A DNA stretch of 64,000 nucleotides from Neorhizobium alkalisoli (GTDB taxonomy: Bacteria > Pseudomonadota > Alphaproteobacteria > Rhizobiales > Rhizobiaceae). The notes under the pieces were generated by a model that was not told the DNA's origin, did not search any database, and saw nothing but the letters and a program-made list of their open reading frames with translations. This document shows, piece after piece, positions 45,335 through 55,869 of the stretch. Made by a program: the position numbers and the translations under genes. Numbering within the stretch: position 1 is the first letter of the stretch; every line of letters starts with the position of its first letter. The stretch spans positions 186,001 through 250,000 of the forward strand of contig NZ_PVBN01000008.1 in assembly GCF_002968635.1 (NCBI RefSeq), given 5' to 3'.

Positions 45335-47119
45335 ATGACTGAATTCACCACCAGACCCGAAATCCTCGGCACGTTCGGGGTCGTCACCTCCACCCACTGG
45401 ATCGCGTCGGCGGTCGGCATGGCGATCCTCGAAAAGGGCGGCAATGCCTTCGACGCGGCGGTCGCGACCGGCTTCGTACTGCAGATCGTCGAACCGCATC
45501 TCTGCGGTCCGGGCGGTGACATGCCGGCTGTCTTCTACTCGAAGAAGAAGGACAAGGTCGAAGTCATCTGCGCCCAGGGACCGGCGCCCGCCGGTGCGAC
45601 GATCGAACACTATGCATCCGAGGGCCTGAAGCTGATCCCGGGTGACGGTCTGCTCGCGACCGTCATTCCCGGTGCCTTTGACGGCTGGATGCTGATGCTG
45701 CGCGACTACGGTACGATGAGCGTCCGTGATGTCCTGGAGCCGGCGATCTATTACGCCGAGCAAGGTCATCCGGTGCTTGCCCGAGTATCCGCCACCATCA
45801 AGGGGCTTGCAAGCTTCTTCGAGAAGGAATGGCCGACCTCCTATGCCACGTGGCTGCCGGGCGGCGCAGCACCCGAACCGCAGAGCAACTTCAAGAACCC
45901 GGCACTTGCCGATACCTGGAAGCGCGTCATCGCAGAGGCTGAAGCGAAGACGGGCCGCGACAACCAGATCGAGGCGGCGCGCGATTCCTTCTACCGCGGC
46001 TTCGTGGCCGAGGCGATCGATGCTTACGTCCGCACGGCGGAGGTGATGGATGCGAGCGGTGCGCGTCACAAGGGCGTTCTGACGGCGGATGACATGGCGA
46101 ACTGGCGCGCGACCATCGAGGCGCCGCAGACCTACGACTACCACGACTGGACCGTTGCCAAGACGCCGGCCTGGGGGCAGGGGCCGGTCCTCCTGCAGTC
46201 GCTGGCGCTGCTGAAAGGTCTCGATCTCACATCGATGGACCCCGCAGGTCCCGACTTCGTGCATGTGGTCGTCGAAGCGATGAAGCTCGCCTATGCCGAC
46301 CGAGAAGTCTATTACGGCGACCCGGAATTTGCGCAAATTCCGACGGAATACCTGCTCTCGGAAAGCTATAACGCCGAGCGTCGCAAGCTGATCGGTGAGA
46401 AGGCTTCGCTGGAACTGCGGCCTGGCCGTGTGCCGGGTTACGACCGGCAGTTCGATCTCACCATGGCGATGCTGGGTGAGGTAAGCGGCAAGGGTGCAGT
46501 CTATGAGCCGACCATGTCGCACCTGACCGAGAAGCGCGGCGACACGGTGCATATCGACGTCATCGACCGCTGGGGCAACATGGTCTCGACCACGCCGTCG
46601 GGCGGCTGGCTGCAGTCGTCGCCGATCGTGCCCGGCCTCGGTTTTGCGTTGAACTCGCGCGCCCAGATGTTCTGGCTCAAGGAAGGCTTGCCAACCTCGC
46701 TCGCACCGGGCAAACGTCCTCGCACCACGCTGACCCCGTCACTGGCGCTGCATCACGGGCGGCCGACGCTGGTCTTCGGCACGCCGGGCGGCGATCAGCA
46801 GGACCAATGGCAGCTGCCGTTTTTCCTGCGTTACGTCCACCACAAGCCGAACCTGCAGGCAGCAATCGACATGCCGCTTTTCCACACGACGCATTTCCCG
46901 GGGTCCTTCTATCCGCGCACCAGCCAGCCGGGCAACATCATGGTGGAAAGCAATGTCGGTGCTGACGTCCTCGACGAGTTGCGCCGCCGCGGCCACCAGG
47001 TCACCGTTGCCGATCCCTGGAGCGTCGGCCGCCTGACAGCAGCGCGCCGCGACGCGGACGGCCTCATGCGGGCAGCGGCTACGCCGCGCCTCATGCAGGC
47101 TTATGCGGTGGGGAGATAG
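45335..47119 (+). CDS. Gamma-glutamyltransferase family protein
   Basis: A 594-residue Ntn-hydrolase of the GGT family, which self-cleaves to expose a catalytic Thr. The N-terminal EKGGNAFDAAVATGFVLQIV and GGDMPAVFY are typical. The predicted nucleophile is Thr404 in KRGDTVHIDVIDRWGN, followed by VSTTPSGGWLQSSP. No signal peptide is evident (MTEFTTRPEILGTFGVV), so it is probably cytoplasmic, unlike periplasmic GGT. In this operon it would hydrolyse an imported gamma-glutamyl compound. Acylases such as cephalosporin/gamma-glutamyl-type acylases share the family, so substrate is uncertain. Confidence 0.87.
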   Translation: MTEFTTRPEILGTFGVVTSTHWIASAVGMAILEKGGNAFDAAVATGFVLQIVEPHLCGPGGDMPAVFYSKKKDKVEVICAQGPAPAGATIEHYASEGLKLIPGDGLLATVIPGAFDGWMLMLRDYGTMSVRDVLEPAIYYAEQGHPVLARVSATIKGLASFFEKEWPTSYATWLPGGAAPEPQSNFKNPALADTWKRVIAEAEAKTGRDNQIEAARDSFYRGFVAEAIDAYVRTAEVMDASGARHKGVLTADDMANWRATIEAPQTYDYHDWTVAKTPAWGQGPVLLQSLALLKGLDLTSMDPAGPDFVHVVVEAMKLAYADREVYYGDPEFAQIPTEYLLSESYNAERRKLIGEKASLELRPGRVPGYDRQFDLTMAMLGEVSGKGAVYEPTMSHLTEKRGDTVHIDVIDRWGNMVSTTPSGGWLQSSPIVPGLGFALNSRAQMFWLKEGLPTSLAPGKRPRTTLTPSLALHHGRPTLVFGTPGGDQQDQWQLPFFLRYVHHKPNLQAAIDMPLFHTTHFPGSFYPRTSQPGNIMVESNVGADVLDELRRRGHQVTVADPWSVGRLTAARRDADGLMRAAATPRLMQAYAVGR

Positions 47120-47123
47120 GCCA

Positions 47124-47888
47124 ATGACCTGGTCGATCGTCGCGCGTGATCCGCAAACCGGTCACTTGGGAATAGCCGTTGCCAGCCGCTTCTTCGCGGT
47201 CGGCTGCGCCGTGCCGCATATCAAGGGCAGGGTGGGTGCGGTCGCGACCCAGGCCTTCGTCAGTCCGCTTTATGGCACAGACGGGTTGAAGTTGCTCGAA
47301 GAGGGCAAATCGCCGGAGGAAATCATAGAGACGCTGACTGCGCGTGACGACGGCCGCAGGCAGCGCCAGTTCCACCTGATCGGTGCCAGCGGCCGCAATG
47401 CCGCCTATACCGGCGAGATCTGCGTCGATTGGGCCGGCCATCTGGTGGAGGATAACGTTTCGGTTGCCGGCAACATGCTGGCCGGGCCACTGGTGATCGC
47501 CGAGACGCTGCGGGTCTACAAGGAAAAGGCGGACGAAGCTGCGCCGCTTGCCGAACGCCTGCTCGCCGCCATGGATGCGGGGGAAGCCGCCGGCGGCGAC
47601 AAGCGTGGCAAGCAGTCCGCCGCCATGGTCATCTACCGCGACCAGGACTATGCCTGGCTGCGCATCCATGCGGACGATCATTCCGATCCGCTCATGGAAC
47701 TCCGCAGGCTTTATGCGGTGGCGCAGGAACGGTTCCTGCATGTCGCCGAAACCATGCCGACCCGCGAAAATCCCCACGGCATGATCGACCGGCGCATCAT
47801 CGATCAGAGGATCGCGGAGTTCGAAGCCGCCCGTGAGGTGGAAGGCCGTCCATCCGCCTCCTTTGCAACACCCTTGAAGCCCCAATGA
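47124..47888 (+). CDS. DUF1028 protein (Ntn-hydrolase-like)
   Basis: A 254-residue DUF1028 protein. MTWSIVARDPQTGHLGIAVA at the N-terminus, GAVATQAFVSPLYGTDGLKL and DNVSVAGNMLAG are family-typical; the family is classed as Ntn-hydrolase-like. GGGGAGATAGG precedes ATG 47124; the stop overlaps a possible ATG of the next gene. DUF1028 next to GGT and a peptide ABC importer suggests a second amide-bond hydrolase in the same pathway; this is inference from gene order. Confidence 0.83.
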   Translation: MTWSIVARDPQTGHLGIAVASRFFAVGCAVPHIKGRVGAVATQAFVSPLYGTDGLKLLEEGKSPEEIIETLTARDDGRRQRQFHLIGASGRNAAYTGEICVDWAGHLVEDNVSVAGNMLAGPLVIAETLRVYKEKADEAAPLAERLLAAMDAGEAAGGDKRGKQSAAMVIYRDQDYAWLRIHADDHSDPLMELRRLYAVAQERFLHVAETMPTRENPHGMIDRRIIDQRIAEFEAAREVEGRPSASFATPLKPQ

Positions 47889-47899
47889 GGGATTCCGTC

Positions 47900-49711
47900 A
47901 TGAGCGAAGCACCTGTCCTTTCGGTCAAGAATCTCAACACCTCCTTCCTGGTCGATGGCGAGTGGAAGAACGTCGTGCGTGACGTCTCCTTCGACGTGTA
48001 TCCCGGCGAGACGGTCGCCATCGTCGGCGAGAGCGGCTCCGGCAAGAGCGTCACATCGCTGTCGATCATGCGCCTGCTGGCCGCCAATACCAGCCGCATC
48101 GAAGGCAGGATCATGCTTTCCGGCAGAGATCTTCTGTCGATCTCGGAAAAGGAGATGCGCGGCGTGCGCGGCAACGCCGCCGCGATGATCTTCCAGGAGC
48201 CGATGACCTCGCTCAACCCGATCTTCACCATCGGACGGCAGATCTCTGAAGTGCTGACCCGCCACAAGGGATTGTCGAAATCGCAGGCGCGCGCCGAAAC
48301 CGTGCGACTTCTCGAAAAGGTCCGCATCCCCAATGCTGGCGCACGCTTCGATGACTACCCGCATCAGTTTTCCGGCGGCATGCGTCAGCGCGTCATGATC
48401 GCCATGGCTTTGGCGTCGAAGCCGAAGCTGTTGATCGCCGACGAACCGACCACGGCGCTCGACGTCACCATCCAGGGACAGATCCTCGATCTCATCAAGG
48501 TGCTGCAGGAAGAGGAGGGTATGTCGGTCCTCTTCGTGACCCATGACATGGGTGTGGTGGCCGAGATCGCCGATCGCACCATCGTCATGTATCGTGGCGA
48601 GGCGGTCGAAAGCGGCCCGACGGAAGAGATTTTTCATCGCGGCAAGCACCCCTATACGCGCGCCCTGCTATCCGCCGTACCTCGGCTCGGTTCGATGCAG
48701 GACCGCAAGTGGCCGACACGGTTTCCGGTCGTCGATATAAAGACGGGCGAGGTGGCCGAATCGCTAGAAGTTACCGGCACGGTCGCCACGGGCCGGATGC
48801 CGGTTCTTGCGGTAAAGAACCTCGTGACGCGCTTCCCTGTCCGTTCCGGGCTGTTTGCCCGCCAGACAGGCGCGGTCCATGCCGTCGAGAACATTTCCTT
48901 CGATCTTTTCCAGGGAGAGACTTTATCCCTGGTCGGTGAATCCGGCTGCGGCAAGTCGACCACCGGCCGTTCGATCATGCGGCTGATCGAGCCGACCGGC
49001 GGCGACGTGGCGCTCGACGGTTACGATGTGCTGCGGCTCGACAATGTCGGGCTTCGCGACATGCGCAAGACGATCCAGATGATCTTCCAGGATCCCTTCT
49101 CCTCGCTCAACCCGCGCATGACCGTGGGCGCCGCGATCTCCGAGCCTTTCGTCAAGCACAAGCTCGGCACGATGAAGGAGGCGAAGGAAAAGACCGCCGA
49201 TCTCTTGCGCAAGGTCGGCTTGTCGCCGGATATGGCGGGCCGCTATCCCCACGAGTTCTCGGGCGGCCAGCGACAGCGCATCGCGATCGCCAGGGCGCTT
49301 TCGCTCGATCCCAAGGTGATCGTCGCCGACGAAAGCGTTTCAGCGCTCGACGTGTCGATCAAGGCGCAGGTCTGCAACCTGCTCCTCGACCTACAGCAGA
49401 GCCTGAATCTGGCCTTCCTGTTCATCAGCCATGACATGGCTGTGGTGGAGCGCGTGAGCCATCGGGTGGCGGTGATGTATCTCGGCGAAATCGTCGAGAT
49501 TGGTCCGCGTGCCGCGGTCTTCGACAACCCTCAGCATCCGTACACGAAAAAGCTGATGGCGGCGGTGCCGGTGCCCGATCCTTCGCGCCGTGGTCTCCGG
49601 CGAGGAATTTCAAACGACGAACTGAAGAGCCCGGTCAGGTCGATCGGTTATCAGCCGCCGAAAAGGCAATACCGCGAGGTTTCCGATGGGCATCTCGTGC
49701 AGGTTGCCTGA
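47900..49711 (+). CDS. Peptide-type ABC transporter, fused double ATPase
   Basis: A 603-residue protein carrying two ABC domains of the DppD and DppF types in one chain, like GsiA of glutathione import. Walker A GESGSGKS (~39-46) and [11 protein letters not shown] (~350-360), signatures FSGGMRQR and FSGGQRQR, and Walker B LLIADEP and VIVADES are all intact. Oligopeptide C-terminal motifs ([24 protein letters not shown]) end each half. I chose ATG 47900; ATG 47885 overlaps the DUF1028 stop and is possible. It ends the operon. Confidence 0.92.
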   Translation: MSEAPVLSVKNLNTSFLVDGEWKNVVRDVSFDVYPGETVAIVGESGSGKSVTSLSIMRLLAANTSRIEGRIMLSGRDLLSISEKEMRGVRGNAAAMIFQEPMTSLNPIFTIGRQISEVLTRHKGLSKSQARAETVRLLEKVRIPNAGARFDDYPHQFSGGMRQRVMIAMALASKPKLLIADEPTTALDVTIQGQILDLIKVLQEEEGMSVLFVTHDMGVVAEIADRTIVMYRGEAVESGPTEEIFHRGKHPYTRALLSAVPRLGSMQDRKWPTRFPVVDIKTGEVAESLEVTGTVATGRMPVLAVKNLVTRFPVRSGLFARQTGAVHAVENISFDLFQGETLSLVGESGCGKSTTGRSIMRLIEPTGGDVALDGYDVLRLDNVGLRDMRKTIQMIFQDPFSSLNPRMTVGAAISEPFVKHKLGTMKEAKEKTADLLRKVGLSPDMAGRYPHEFSGGQRQRIAIARALSLDPKVIVADESVSALDVSIKAQVCNLLLDLQQSLNLAFLFISHDMAVVERVSHRVAVMYLGEIVEIGPRAAVFDNPQHPYTKKLMAAVPVPDPSRRGLRRGISNDELKSPVRSIGYQPPKRQYREVSDGHLVQVA

Positions 49712-49722
49712 CGACTGCAAAG

Positions 49723-50523
49723 CTAGATCAGCCTGAGGCCCTTCAGGCTGACATGTCCGTCCTTGCCGATGATGATGTGGTCATGCACCGTGATCCCGAG
49801 TGGTTTTGCGGTATCGATGATCGTTTTCGTCATGTCGATATCGGCGCGCGACGGCGTCGGGTCGCCGCTTGGATGGTTGTGAACCAGGATGATTGCGGTG
49901 GCGGAAAGCTCCAGCGCGCGCCGCACCACCTCACGCGGATAGACCGGCGTATGATCGACCGTCCCGTGGCCCTGCACTTCGTCCGCTATCAGGGCATTGC
50001 GCTTGTCGAGGAACAGAATGCGGAACTGCTCGCGAGATTCGTAGGCCATCGCAGCGTGGCAATAATCGATGACCGATGACCAGGAGGAAAGCACCTGCTT
50101 GCCGCGCAATTCGCTTTTCAGCATACGCTGGCCGACGGTAGCGACGAGTTTCAGGTCGAGCGCTACCGCTTCGCCGACGCCTTTGACCTCCTGCAGCAGC
50201 GCAGCCGGGGCGCCGAAGACGCCTGCGAGCGTGCCGAAGCGGTCGATCAGTGCCTTGGCGATCGGCTTGGTATCGCGGCGCGGGATCAGCCGGAAAAGCA
50301 GCAGTTCGAGGATCTCGTAGTCGGCCAGCGCCGTGTCGCCGTGATCCCGGTATTTTGTTCTGAGCCGCTCGCGGTGGCCATGATAGTGGGCAGCCGGCTC
50401 TTCTTTCGTGACGGCCTGGGATTTCTTGAGCGCCTTGGGATTGGAAAGCTGCTCGGCAAAGAAGCCGCGCTCGTCTTCAAGAAGGGACGCCTGATCGTCC
50501 GGAGGAGCCGAGCGGTTTGCCAT
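49723..50523 (-). CDS. radC: RadC family protein
   Basis: A 266-residue RadC protein of the JAB/MPN+ metallo-isopeptidase fold. An N-terminal helix-hairpin-helix region ([20 protein letters not shown], ~100-120) precedes the JAB motif [14 protein letters not shown] (~213-226) with its metal-binding His and Asp. Despite the name, a role in DNA repair has not been firmly established. It is followed upstream by map with 2 bases between them. Confidence 0.92.
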   Translation of the reverse strand: MANRSAPPDDQASLLEDERGFFAEQLSNPKALKKSQAVTKEEPAAHYHGHRERLRTKYRDHGDTALADYEILELLLFRLIPRRDTKPIAKALIDRFGTLAGVFGAPAALLQEVKGVGEAVALDLKLVATVGQRMLKSELRGKQVLSSWSSVIDYCHAAMAYESREQFRILFLDKRNALIADEVQGHGTVDHTPVYPREVVRRALELSATAIILVHNHPSGDPTPSRADIDMTKTIIDTAKPLGITVHDHIIIGKDGHVSLKGLRLI

Positions 50524-50525
50524 GA

Positions 50526-51362
50526 CTACCTCGATAGCGGCGGCAGGCCCGGTCGGTCCACCCCTCCGGGCGACAGGGTGAATATCTCGCAGCCTGTCGC
50601 CGTGACGCCGACGGCATGTTCGTATTGCGCCGACAGCGACCGGTCTCGGGTAACGGCCGTCCAGCCGTCGGAAAGCACCTTCACATGCGGTTTGCCGAGG
50701 TTGATCATCGGCTCGATGGTGAAGATCATCCCTTCCTTCATTTCAGGACCTTCGTCAGCGCGTCCATAGTGTAAGATATTCGGCGAGTCGTGGAAGAGCC
50801 GACCAACGCCGTGGCCGCAGAAATCGCGCACTACCGAGCAGCGCTCCGCTTCGGCATAGGTCTGGATGGCTTCGCCAATGGCACCGGTGCGGGAGCCGGG
50901 GCGGACGGCGGCGATACCGCGCAGCAGGCATTCGTAGGTGACTTCCAGCAGGCGTTCTGCGGCGCGTTTGACCTGCCCGACCGGATACATGCGGCTCGAA
51001 TCCCCGTGCCAGCCGTCAAGGATATAGGTGACGTCGATATTGACGATATCGCCTTCCCTGAGCGGCTTGTCATCAGGCATGCCGTGGCAGACGACATGGT
51101 TGATCGAGGTGCAGACGGAATATTTATAGCCTCGGTAGTTCAAGGTCGCCGGAAGCGCGCCGTGATCCAGGCCGAATTCGAAGACGAATCGGTCGATCGC
51201 TTGGGTGGTGACGCCGGGTTGGACGATCGCCGCAAGCTCGTCCAGGCAGCGCGCCGTGAGCAGGCAGGCCTTGCGCATGCCGGCAAAGTCTTCCGGCGAG
51301 TAGAGCCGGATCGCGCCCGTATTCTTCAAAGGGGCGGAAACCGCCTCGATGTAGTTGACCAT
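50526..51362 (-). CDS. map: Methionine aminopeptidase type I
   Basis: Map removes the initiator methionine from nascent proteins. The 278-residue product shows the five-ligand dinuclear site: Asp in [16 protein letters not shown], His in [11 protein letters not shown], Glu in FTIEPMIN and Glu in [11 protein letters not shown] chose ATG 51362 ([10 protein letters not shown]), with GAGAGAAG upstream, over a longer frame. It is placed between sfsA and radC on the minus strand. Confidence 0.94.
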   Translation of the reverse strand: MVNYIEAVSAPLKNTGAIRLYSPEDFAGMRKACLLTARCLDELAAIVQPGVTTQAIDRFVFEFGLDHGALPATLNYRGYKYSVCTSINHVVCHGMPDDKPLREGDIVNIDVTYILDGWHGDSSRMYPVGQVKRAAERLLEVTYECLLRGIAAVRPGSRTGAIGEAIQTYAEAERCSVVRDFCGHGVGRLFHDSPNILHYGRADEGPEMKEGMIFTIEPMINLGKPHVKVLSDGWTAVTRDRSLSAQYEHAVGVTATGCEIFTLSPGGVDRPGLPPLSR

Positions 51363-51387
51363 TGTTCTTCTCTCGCAATTTCTCCGT

Positions 51388-52107
51388 TCATAAAGCAGCC
51401 GCACCCGGTTCGTCTATCGGAACCAGCCCCACCGGCACGATTTCTTCAGGCGAAACCCTGCATCGGAGGGCATAGGCCTCGACGCCCCGGGCTTTGGCGC
51501 GTTCGAAGGCAAGCGCATAAAGCGGGTCGAGATCCGAGCAGATGCGGAAACGCGAGCAGTCGTTTCGCTGTATCAGGTAGATCATCACCGCCCGGTGACC
51601 GGCTTCCGCCATGTTGCCAAGCTCTTCGAGATGTTTGGCGCCGCGTTGCGTGACGGTATCCGGAAACTCGGCCAGTCCGGCGACGCGACTGAAATGAACG
51701 TTCTTTACCTCGACATAGGCATTCGGAAGGCCGGCCCCCGAAAGCAGAAAATCGATGCGCGAGTTTCGCCCGTAGCGCTGTTCGCGCTGGATCGTCTCAT
51801 ACGGCAAAAGGCTCGGCACCAGCCCGCCACGGATCGCCTCCTCGGCGAGCCGGTTCGGCAGCCCGGTATTGATGCCGACCATTTCGCCCTTCACGTCGAT
51901 CATCTCGAACATGTGGCGGTATTTGCGCGTCGGGCTGTCGTGAAGAGAGACCCAGATCGTCGAACCGGGCGTTGTCAGCCCCCGCATCGATCCGGTATTC
52001 GGGCAGGAGCCGGTAAATGCTGCGCCGTCTTCGGAGATCGCGTCGAAGAGGAAGCGCTTGTAGCGCTGCGACAGCGTGGCGGGAACAAGCGGCGGATCGA
52101 AACGCAT
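51388..52107 (-). CDS. sfsA: Sugar fermentation stimulation protein SfsA
   Basis: A 239-residue SfsA homologue. The family was named for a multicopy effect on maltose genes in E. coli, and it has a nuclease-like fold; its true role is unsettled. RYKRFLFDA, CPNTGSMRGLTTPGSTIW, SRIDFLLSG and YVEVKNVHFSR (a PD-ExK-like segment) are characteristic. It precedes map in a map-radC run and lies 12 bases from the phaC stop. Confidence 0.93.
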   Translation of the reverse strand: MRFDPPLVPATLSQRYKRFLFDAISEDGAAFTGSCPNTGSMRGLTTPGSTIWVSLHDSPTRKYRHMFEMIDVKGEMVGINTGLPNRLAEEAIRGGLVPSLLPYETIQREQRYGRNSRIDFLLSGAGLPNAYVEVKNVHFSRVAGLAEFPDTVTQRGAKHLEELGNMAEAGHRAVMIYLIQRNDCSRFRICSDLDPLYALAFERAKARGVEAYALRCRVSPEEIVPVGLVPIDEPGAAAL

Positions 52108-52119
52108 CGGCAGGATGGT

Positions 52120-54003
52120 TCAGACGCGTGCGAGTACATAGGTGCCGGGAGCGTCGGCGATGGCGTTCAGTGCAGAACCGCCCGGCTTGCGTGCCGGAAC
52201 GCGTTCGTCATCCTTCGCCTCGATCCATGCGTGCCAGTGCGGCCACCAGGAGCCCTTGTTTTCCTCAGCCTTGGTGACCCAGTCCTCGAAACTTCCCTTT
52301 GTCTTGCCGCCGGTCCAGTACTGGTATTTCTGCTTGTCCGGCGGGTTGACGACGCCGGCGATATGACCGGAACCGCTCAGCACGAAATCCACGGGACCTC
52401 CGAACAGAGACGACCCCAGAAAAACCGATTTCGGTGGCGCGATATGATCCTCGCGGGTCGCCAAGTTATAAACCGGAATCTTGACGTCCTTCATCGAGAT
52501 CACCTTGCCGCCAAGTGTCATCTCGCCCTTGCTGAGGGTGTTGTTCAGGTAGCAGTTTCGCAGATAGTAGGCGTGATTGGCGGCCGCCATGCGGGTGGAA
52601 TCGGAATTCCAGTAGAGCAGGTCGAACGGCGCCGGTTCCTGGCCTTTGAGGTAATTGTTGACGACATAGGGCCAGATGAGTTCCGAGGCGCGCAGCATGT
52701 TGAAGGCGCTCGCCATCCTGGAGCCCTCGAGATAGCCGTCGGCCTTCATCTGCTTTTCGATCGCCGTAAGCTGCTCCTCGTCGACGAAGACTTTCAGGTC
52801 GCCCGCGTGCGTGAAGTCCACCTGGGTAGTCAGGAAGGTCGCGGATGCGATCCGGCGGTTCTTCTCCGTGGCGTGATAGGCAAGCGTCGCCGCGAGCAGG
52901 GTACCGCCGACGCAGTAGCCGATCGCATTGACCTGGCGTTCACCGGTGGCCTTCTCGACCGTTTCCAGCGCGAAATCGATGCCTTCGCGCATGTAGGATT
53001 CCCAGTCTTTCGTGGCATGCCGCTCGTCCGGATTGACCCAGGAGATCACGAAAACCGTGTGCCCTTGCTCGACGCACCACTTGATGAAGCTCTTCTGCGG
53101 ATTGAGGTCGAGGATATAGAACTTGTTGATCCACGGCGGGCAGATGAGCAGCGGCCGTTTCAGCACCGTGTCGGTCGTCGCCTCGTATTGAATGACCTCG
53201 CAGACCTCGCTCTGGGCGATCACCTTGCCGGGGGTGAGCGCAAGATTGCGGCCGATTGCAAATTGGGTGGTATCGGTGTGGCGCAGGCGCAGTTCCCCAC
53301 CGCCGGCCGCGATGTCTTCGGCAAGCATCTTCATGCCAGCGACCAGATTGGCGCCGCTGGTTGCAACGGTCTCCCGGTAGACTTCCGGATTGGTGAGGGC
53401 GAAATTGACCGGGGAAAGCGCAGCCGTGATCTGCTTCACATAGAAAGCGGCCTTGTGTTTGGTGAGGTCGTCGAGCCCGCCCGCCTCGTTGACCAGCTTT
53501 TCCGCCCAGGACGCGGTGAGGAGATAGACTTGCCGAAGGAAAGCGAAAAAGGGGTTTTTGACCCAGTCCGGATCGGAGAAGCGCTTGTCTTTCGGCAGCG
53601 TCTCCGGCTCCATCGGCTGACCTGAAAACTGGCCCAAGGTCCGCATCCAGATGCCCATGTAACTGGAGAAGAGGAGTGTCTGGGCCTCCAGCGTCCGCTT
53701 TGGGTCCGAGATCCAGTATTCGATCACCTTGGAGAGCGTCTTCACAAGGTCGGTCATCGGGTCGGCGACCGAATCGACGATCTGCCCGCGTTCACGCGGC
53801 GCGAGCCATTCGGAAGCCGCCTTGCCGAGATTTTCCAGCGCCCGGGCAAAGTTCATCGCCAGCGCCTGCGGATCCTTGACCATGTAGGCTTCGACAGATT
53901 TGGGGTCGAAACCCGCAAAATCGTGTCTGTTCTCGGCCTTGTCCTCGGTCTTCTCCCCCACGTGCGGCCTCCCACTGGTTGTCGTTTGTTTTCGTTTGTA
54001 CAT
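52120..54003 (-). CDS. phaC: Class I poly(3-hydroxyalkanoate) synthase
   Basis: PhaC polymerises 3-hydroxyacyl-CoA into storage granules. The 627-residue product has the N-terminal PhaC domain, then the alpha/beta-hydrolase core with lipase-like box GYCVGG (catalytic Cys ~364), [18 protein letters not shown] and [12 protein letters not shown] (catalytic His). ATG 54003 ([11 protein letters not shown]) is chosen; codons further upstream run antisense into the next gene. The depolymerase and phasin genes are not adjacent. Confidence 0.95.
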   Translation of the reverse strand: MYKRKQTTTSGRPHVGEKTEDKAENRHDFAGFDPKSVEAYMVKDPQALAMNFARALENLGKAASEWLAPRERGQIVDSVADPMTDLVKTLSKVIEYWISDPKRTLEAQTLLFSSYMGIWMRTLGQFSGQPMEPETLPKDKRFSDPDWVKNPFFAFLRQVYLLTASWAEKLVNEAGGLDDLTKHKAAFYVKQITAALSPVNFALTNPEVYRETVATSGANLVAGMKMLAEDIAAGGGELRLRHTDTTQFAIGRNLALTPGKVIAQSEVCEVIQYEATTDTVLKRPLLICPPWINKFYILDLNPQKSFIKWCVEQGHTVFVISWVNPDERHATKDWESYMREGIDFALETVEKATGERQVNAIGYCVGGTLLAATLAYHATEKNRRIASATFLTTQVDFTHAGDLKVFVDEEQLTAIEKQMKADGYLEGSRMASAFNMLRASELIWPYVVNNYLKGQEPAPFDLLYWNSDSTRMAAANHAYYLRNCYLNNTLSKGEMTLGGKVISMKDVKIPVYNLATREDHIAPPKSVFLGSSLFGGPVDFVLSGSGHIAGVVNPPDKQKYQYWTGGKTKGSFEDWVTKAEENKGSWWPHWHAWIEAKDDERVPARKPGGSALNAIADAPGTYVLARV

Positions 54004-54082
54004 TGTGCCTGAAAGCGAATACAAGTGCCAGCGATCGCTGCTATCGGGCGGATGTTGCCGGCGCGGAAACTGGGTTAGGGAA

Positions 54083-54487
54083 ATGGAAAAACTGAGGCAT
54101 CGGGTTATAGGCTTACCGCTTTTTCTAGGTCTTGGCGCGTTGCCTTTCGTGCTTGCCGGCTGCAACAGCAGCAGCTTTGCTCTTGATGACGGCATTCCGA
54201 ACACCCCGCCGCCGGCCGTGATCGCACAGTCGAAGGCGTCGCCGCCGCCCGGTCCGCTCGCCAGGAGGAATACCGGCACCTATCCGACATTCGACCCGAC
54301 TCTGACGGCCGCGGCCGAGCAGATCGAGGATGAGGAATACCAGAAGGCCGAGCCTCGGCTGGCAGCCCTTGCCCGCGCCCGCAAGGCAGGCGCGATTTCC
54401 GAGACGGAGTATCAGCGGCGCGTTGCCGAATATCGAAAGCTCGCTGCCGAACATGGCAACGACGCGCTGGCCGATATCGCCAAATAG
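54083..54487 (+). CDS. Small lipoprotein
   Basis: A 134-residue predicted lipoprotein. The leader [20 protein letters not shown] ends in lipobox LAGC (Cys ~27), followed by a Pro-rich stretch and a charged helical domain with [18 protein letters not shown] and [20 protein letters not shown], similar to a short SHOCT-like C-terminal repeat. TTAGGGAA precedes the ATG. It is divergent from phaC (79 bases apart) and 101 bases before the aminotransferase. Function unknown. Confidence 0.7.
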   Translation: MEKLRHRVIGLPLFLGLGALPFVLAGCNSSSFALDDGIPNTPPPAVIAQSKASPPPGPLARRNTGTYPTFDPTLTAAAEQIEDEEYQKAEPRLAALARARKAGAISETEYQRRVAEYRKLAAEHGNDALADIAK

Positions 54488-54588
54488 CGCTTGCGTTTCG
54501 GGCCGTTTGGCCGCAAAGCACAAATCGCCTAAGATGCGCCATGAAGCAGGATAAAGACGCCTGTTTCGCATCTACCTTGGGGAGACAA

Positions 54589-55806
54589 ATGGAAGAGTTT
54601 CATAAAGTCCGGCGCCTGCCGCCATACGTTTTCGAACAGGTCAACCGTTTGAAAGCGAGCGCGCGAGCGGGCGGGGCGGACATTATCGATCTCGGCATGG
54701 GCAACCCCGATCTCCCGACGCCGAAAGCGATCGTCGACAAGCTCTGCGAAGTGGTCCAGGACCCGCGCACCCATCGGTACTCGTCGTCCAAGGGGATTCC
54801 CGGTCTGCGTCGGGCGCAGGCTGCCTATTATGCTCGCCGTTTCGGCGTGAAGCTGAACCCCGATACGCAGGTCGTGGCGACACTCGGCTCGAAGGAAGGC
54901 TTTGCCAACATGGCGCAGGCGATCACCGCGCCAGGCGACGTCATTCTTTGCCCGAACCCGACCTATCCCATCCATGCCTTCGGCTTCCTGATGGCCGGCG
55001 GCGTGATCCGCTCGATGTCGGTGGAACCGGACGAGACCTTTTTCCCGCCGCTCGAACGTGCCGTGCGGCATTCGATTCCGAAGCCGCTGGCGCTGATCCT
55101 CAATTATCCGTCCAATCCCACGGCGCATGTCGCTTCCCTGGACTTCTACAAGGATGTGATCAGCTTTGCGAAGAAGCACGACATCATCGTGCTCTCGGAT
55201 CTCGCCTATTCGGAAATCTATTTCGAAGGTGAACCGCCGCCGTCCGTCCTTCAGGTCCCGGGCGCGATCGACATCGCCGTCGAATTCACCTCAATGTCTA
55301 AGACCTTTTCCATGCCGGGCTGGCGCATGGGCTTTGCGGTCGGCAACGAGCGCCTGATCGCGGCCCTGACGCGCGTGAAGTCCTATCTCGACTACGGTGC
55401 GTTTACGCCGATCCAGGTGGCTGCGACCCATGCGTTGAACGGCGACGGTTCCGATATTGCGGAGGTCCGTAATATCTACAAGCGTCGCCGCGACGTCATG
55501 GTCGATAGCTTCGGCAAGGCCGGTTTCGAAGTGCCGCCGCCGGCGGCGACCATGTTTGCCTGGGCGAAGATCCCGGAAAAATTCCGTCATCTCGGCTCGC
55601 TGGAGTTTTCGAAGCTTCTTGTCGAAAAGGCGGACGTGGCCGTGGCGCCGGGCGTCGGTTTCGGCGAGCAGGGTGACGATTACGTCCGTCTGGCGCTCGT
55701 CGAGAACGAGCACCGCATTCGGCAGGCGGCTCGCAGCATCAAGAAATTCCTTTCGACGGCCGACGACACGATGCACAACGTGATTTCGCTCAACACGCGC
55801 CGCTGA
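54589..55806 (+). CDS. PLP-dependent class I/II aminotransferase (AlaC-like)
   Basis: A 405-residue fold-type I aminotransferase. The PLP lysine is in SMSKTFSMPGWRMGF; NYPSNPTA and SDLAYSEI are cofactor-contact motifs. It resembles AlaC alanine transaminases, and rhizobial homologues are often annotated as LL-diaminopimelate aminotransferases; sequence alone does not settle it. It lies just upstream of hom, a frequent rhizobial pair. I chose ATG 54589, with TTGGGGAGAC upstream; ATG 54541 is an in-frame alternative. Confidence 0.87.
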   Translation: MEEFHKVRRLPPYVFEQVNRLKASARAGGADIIDLGMGNPDLPTPKAIVDKLCEVVQDPRTHRYSSSKGIPGLRRAQAAYYARRFGVKLNPDTQVVATLGSKEGFANMAQAITAPGDVILCPNPTYPIHAFGFLMAGGVIRSMSVEPDETFFPPLERAVRHSIPKPLALILNYPSNPTAHVASLDFYKDVISFAKKHDIIVLSDLAYSEIYFEGEPPPSVLQVPGAIDIAVEFTSMSKTFSMPGWRMGFAVGNERLIAALTRVKSYLDYGAFTPIQVAATHALNGDGSDIAEVRNIYKRRRDVMVDSFGKAGFEVPPPAATMFAWAKIPEKFRHLGSLEFSKLLVEKADVAVAPGVGFGEQGDDYVRLALVENEHRIRQAARSIKKFLSTADDTMHNVISLNTRR

Positions 55807-55821
55807 TCCAATTGAATTTTC

Positions 55822-55845
55822 AGTGGCCCGCAGGGGCCACTTTTT
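55822..55845 (+). terminator. Terminator between aminotransferase and hom
   Basis: Perfect 8-bp stem AGTGGCCC / GGGCCACT with loop GCAG, followed by TTTTT, 15 bases after the aminotransferase stop and 25 before hom. It may act as an attenuator or partial terminator. Confidence 0.75.
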
Positions 55846-55869
55846 CCCAAGCAGTCAGGAAGAAAAGCC

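Noticed and set aside
44969..46552. 527-codon minus-strand frame opposite the second permease and GGT genes
   Set aside because: Antisense shadow with Arg/His-rich composition, no domain.
51595..53625. Long open frame on the plus strand across sfsA and phaC
   Set aside because: It is antisense to two clear genes, shows no domain and has His/Arg/Asp composition typical of a GC-rich shadow frame.
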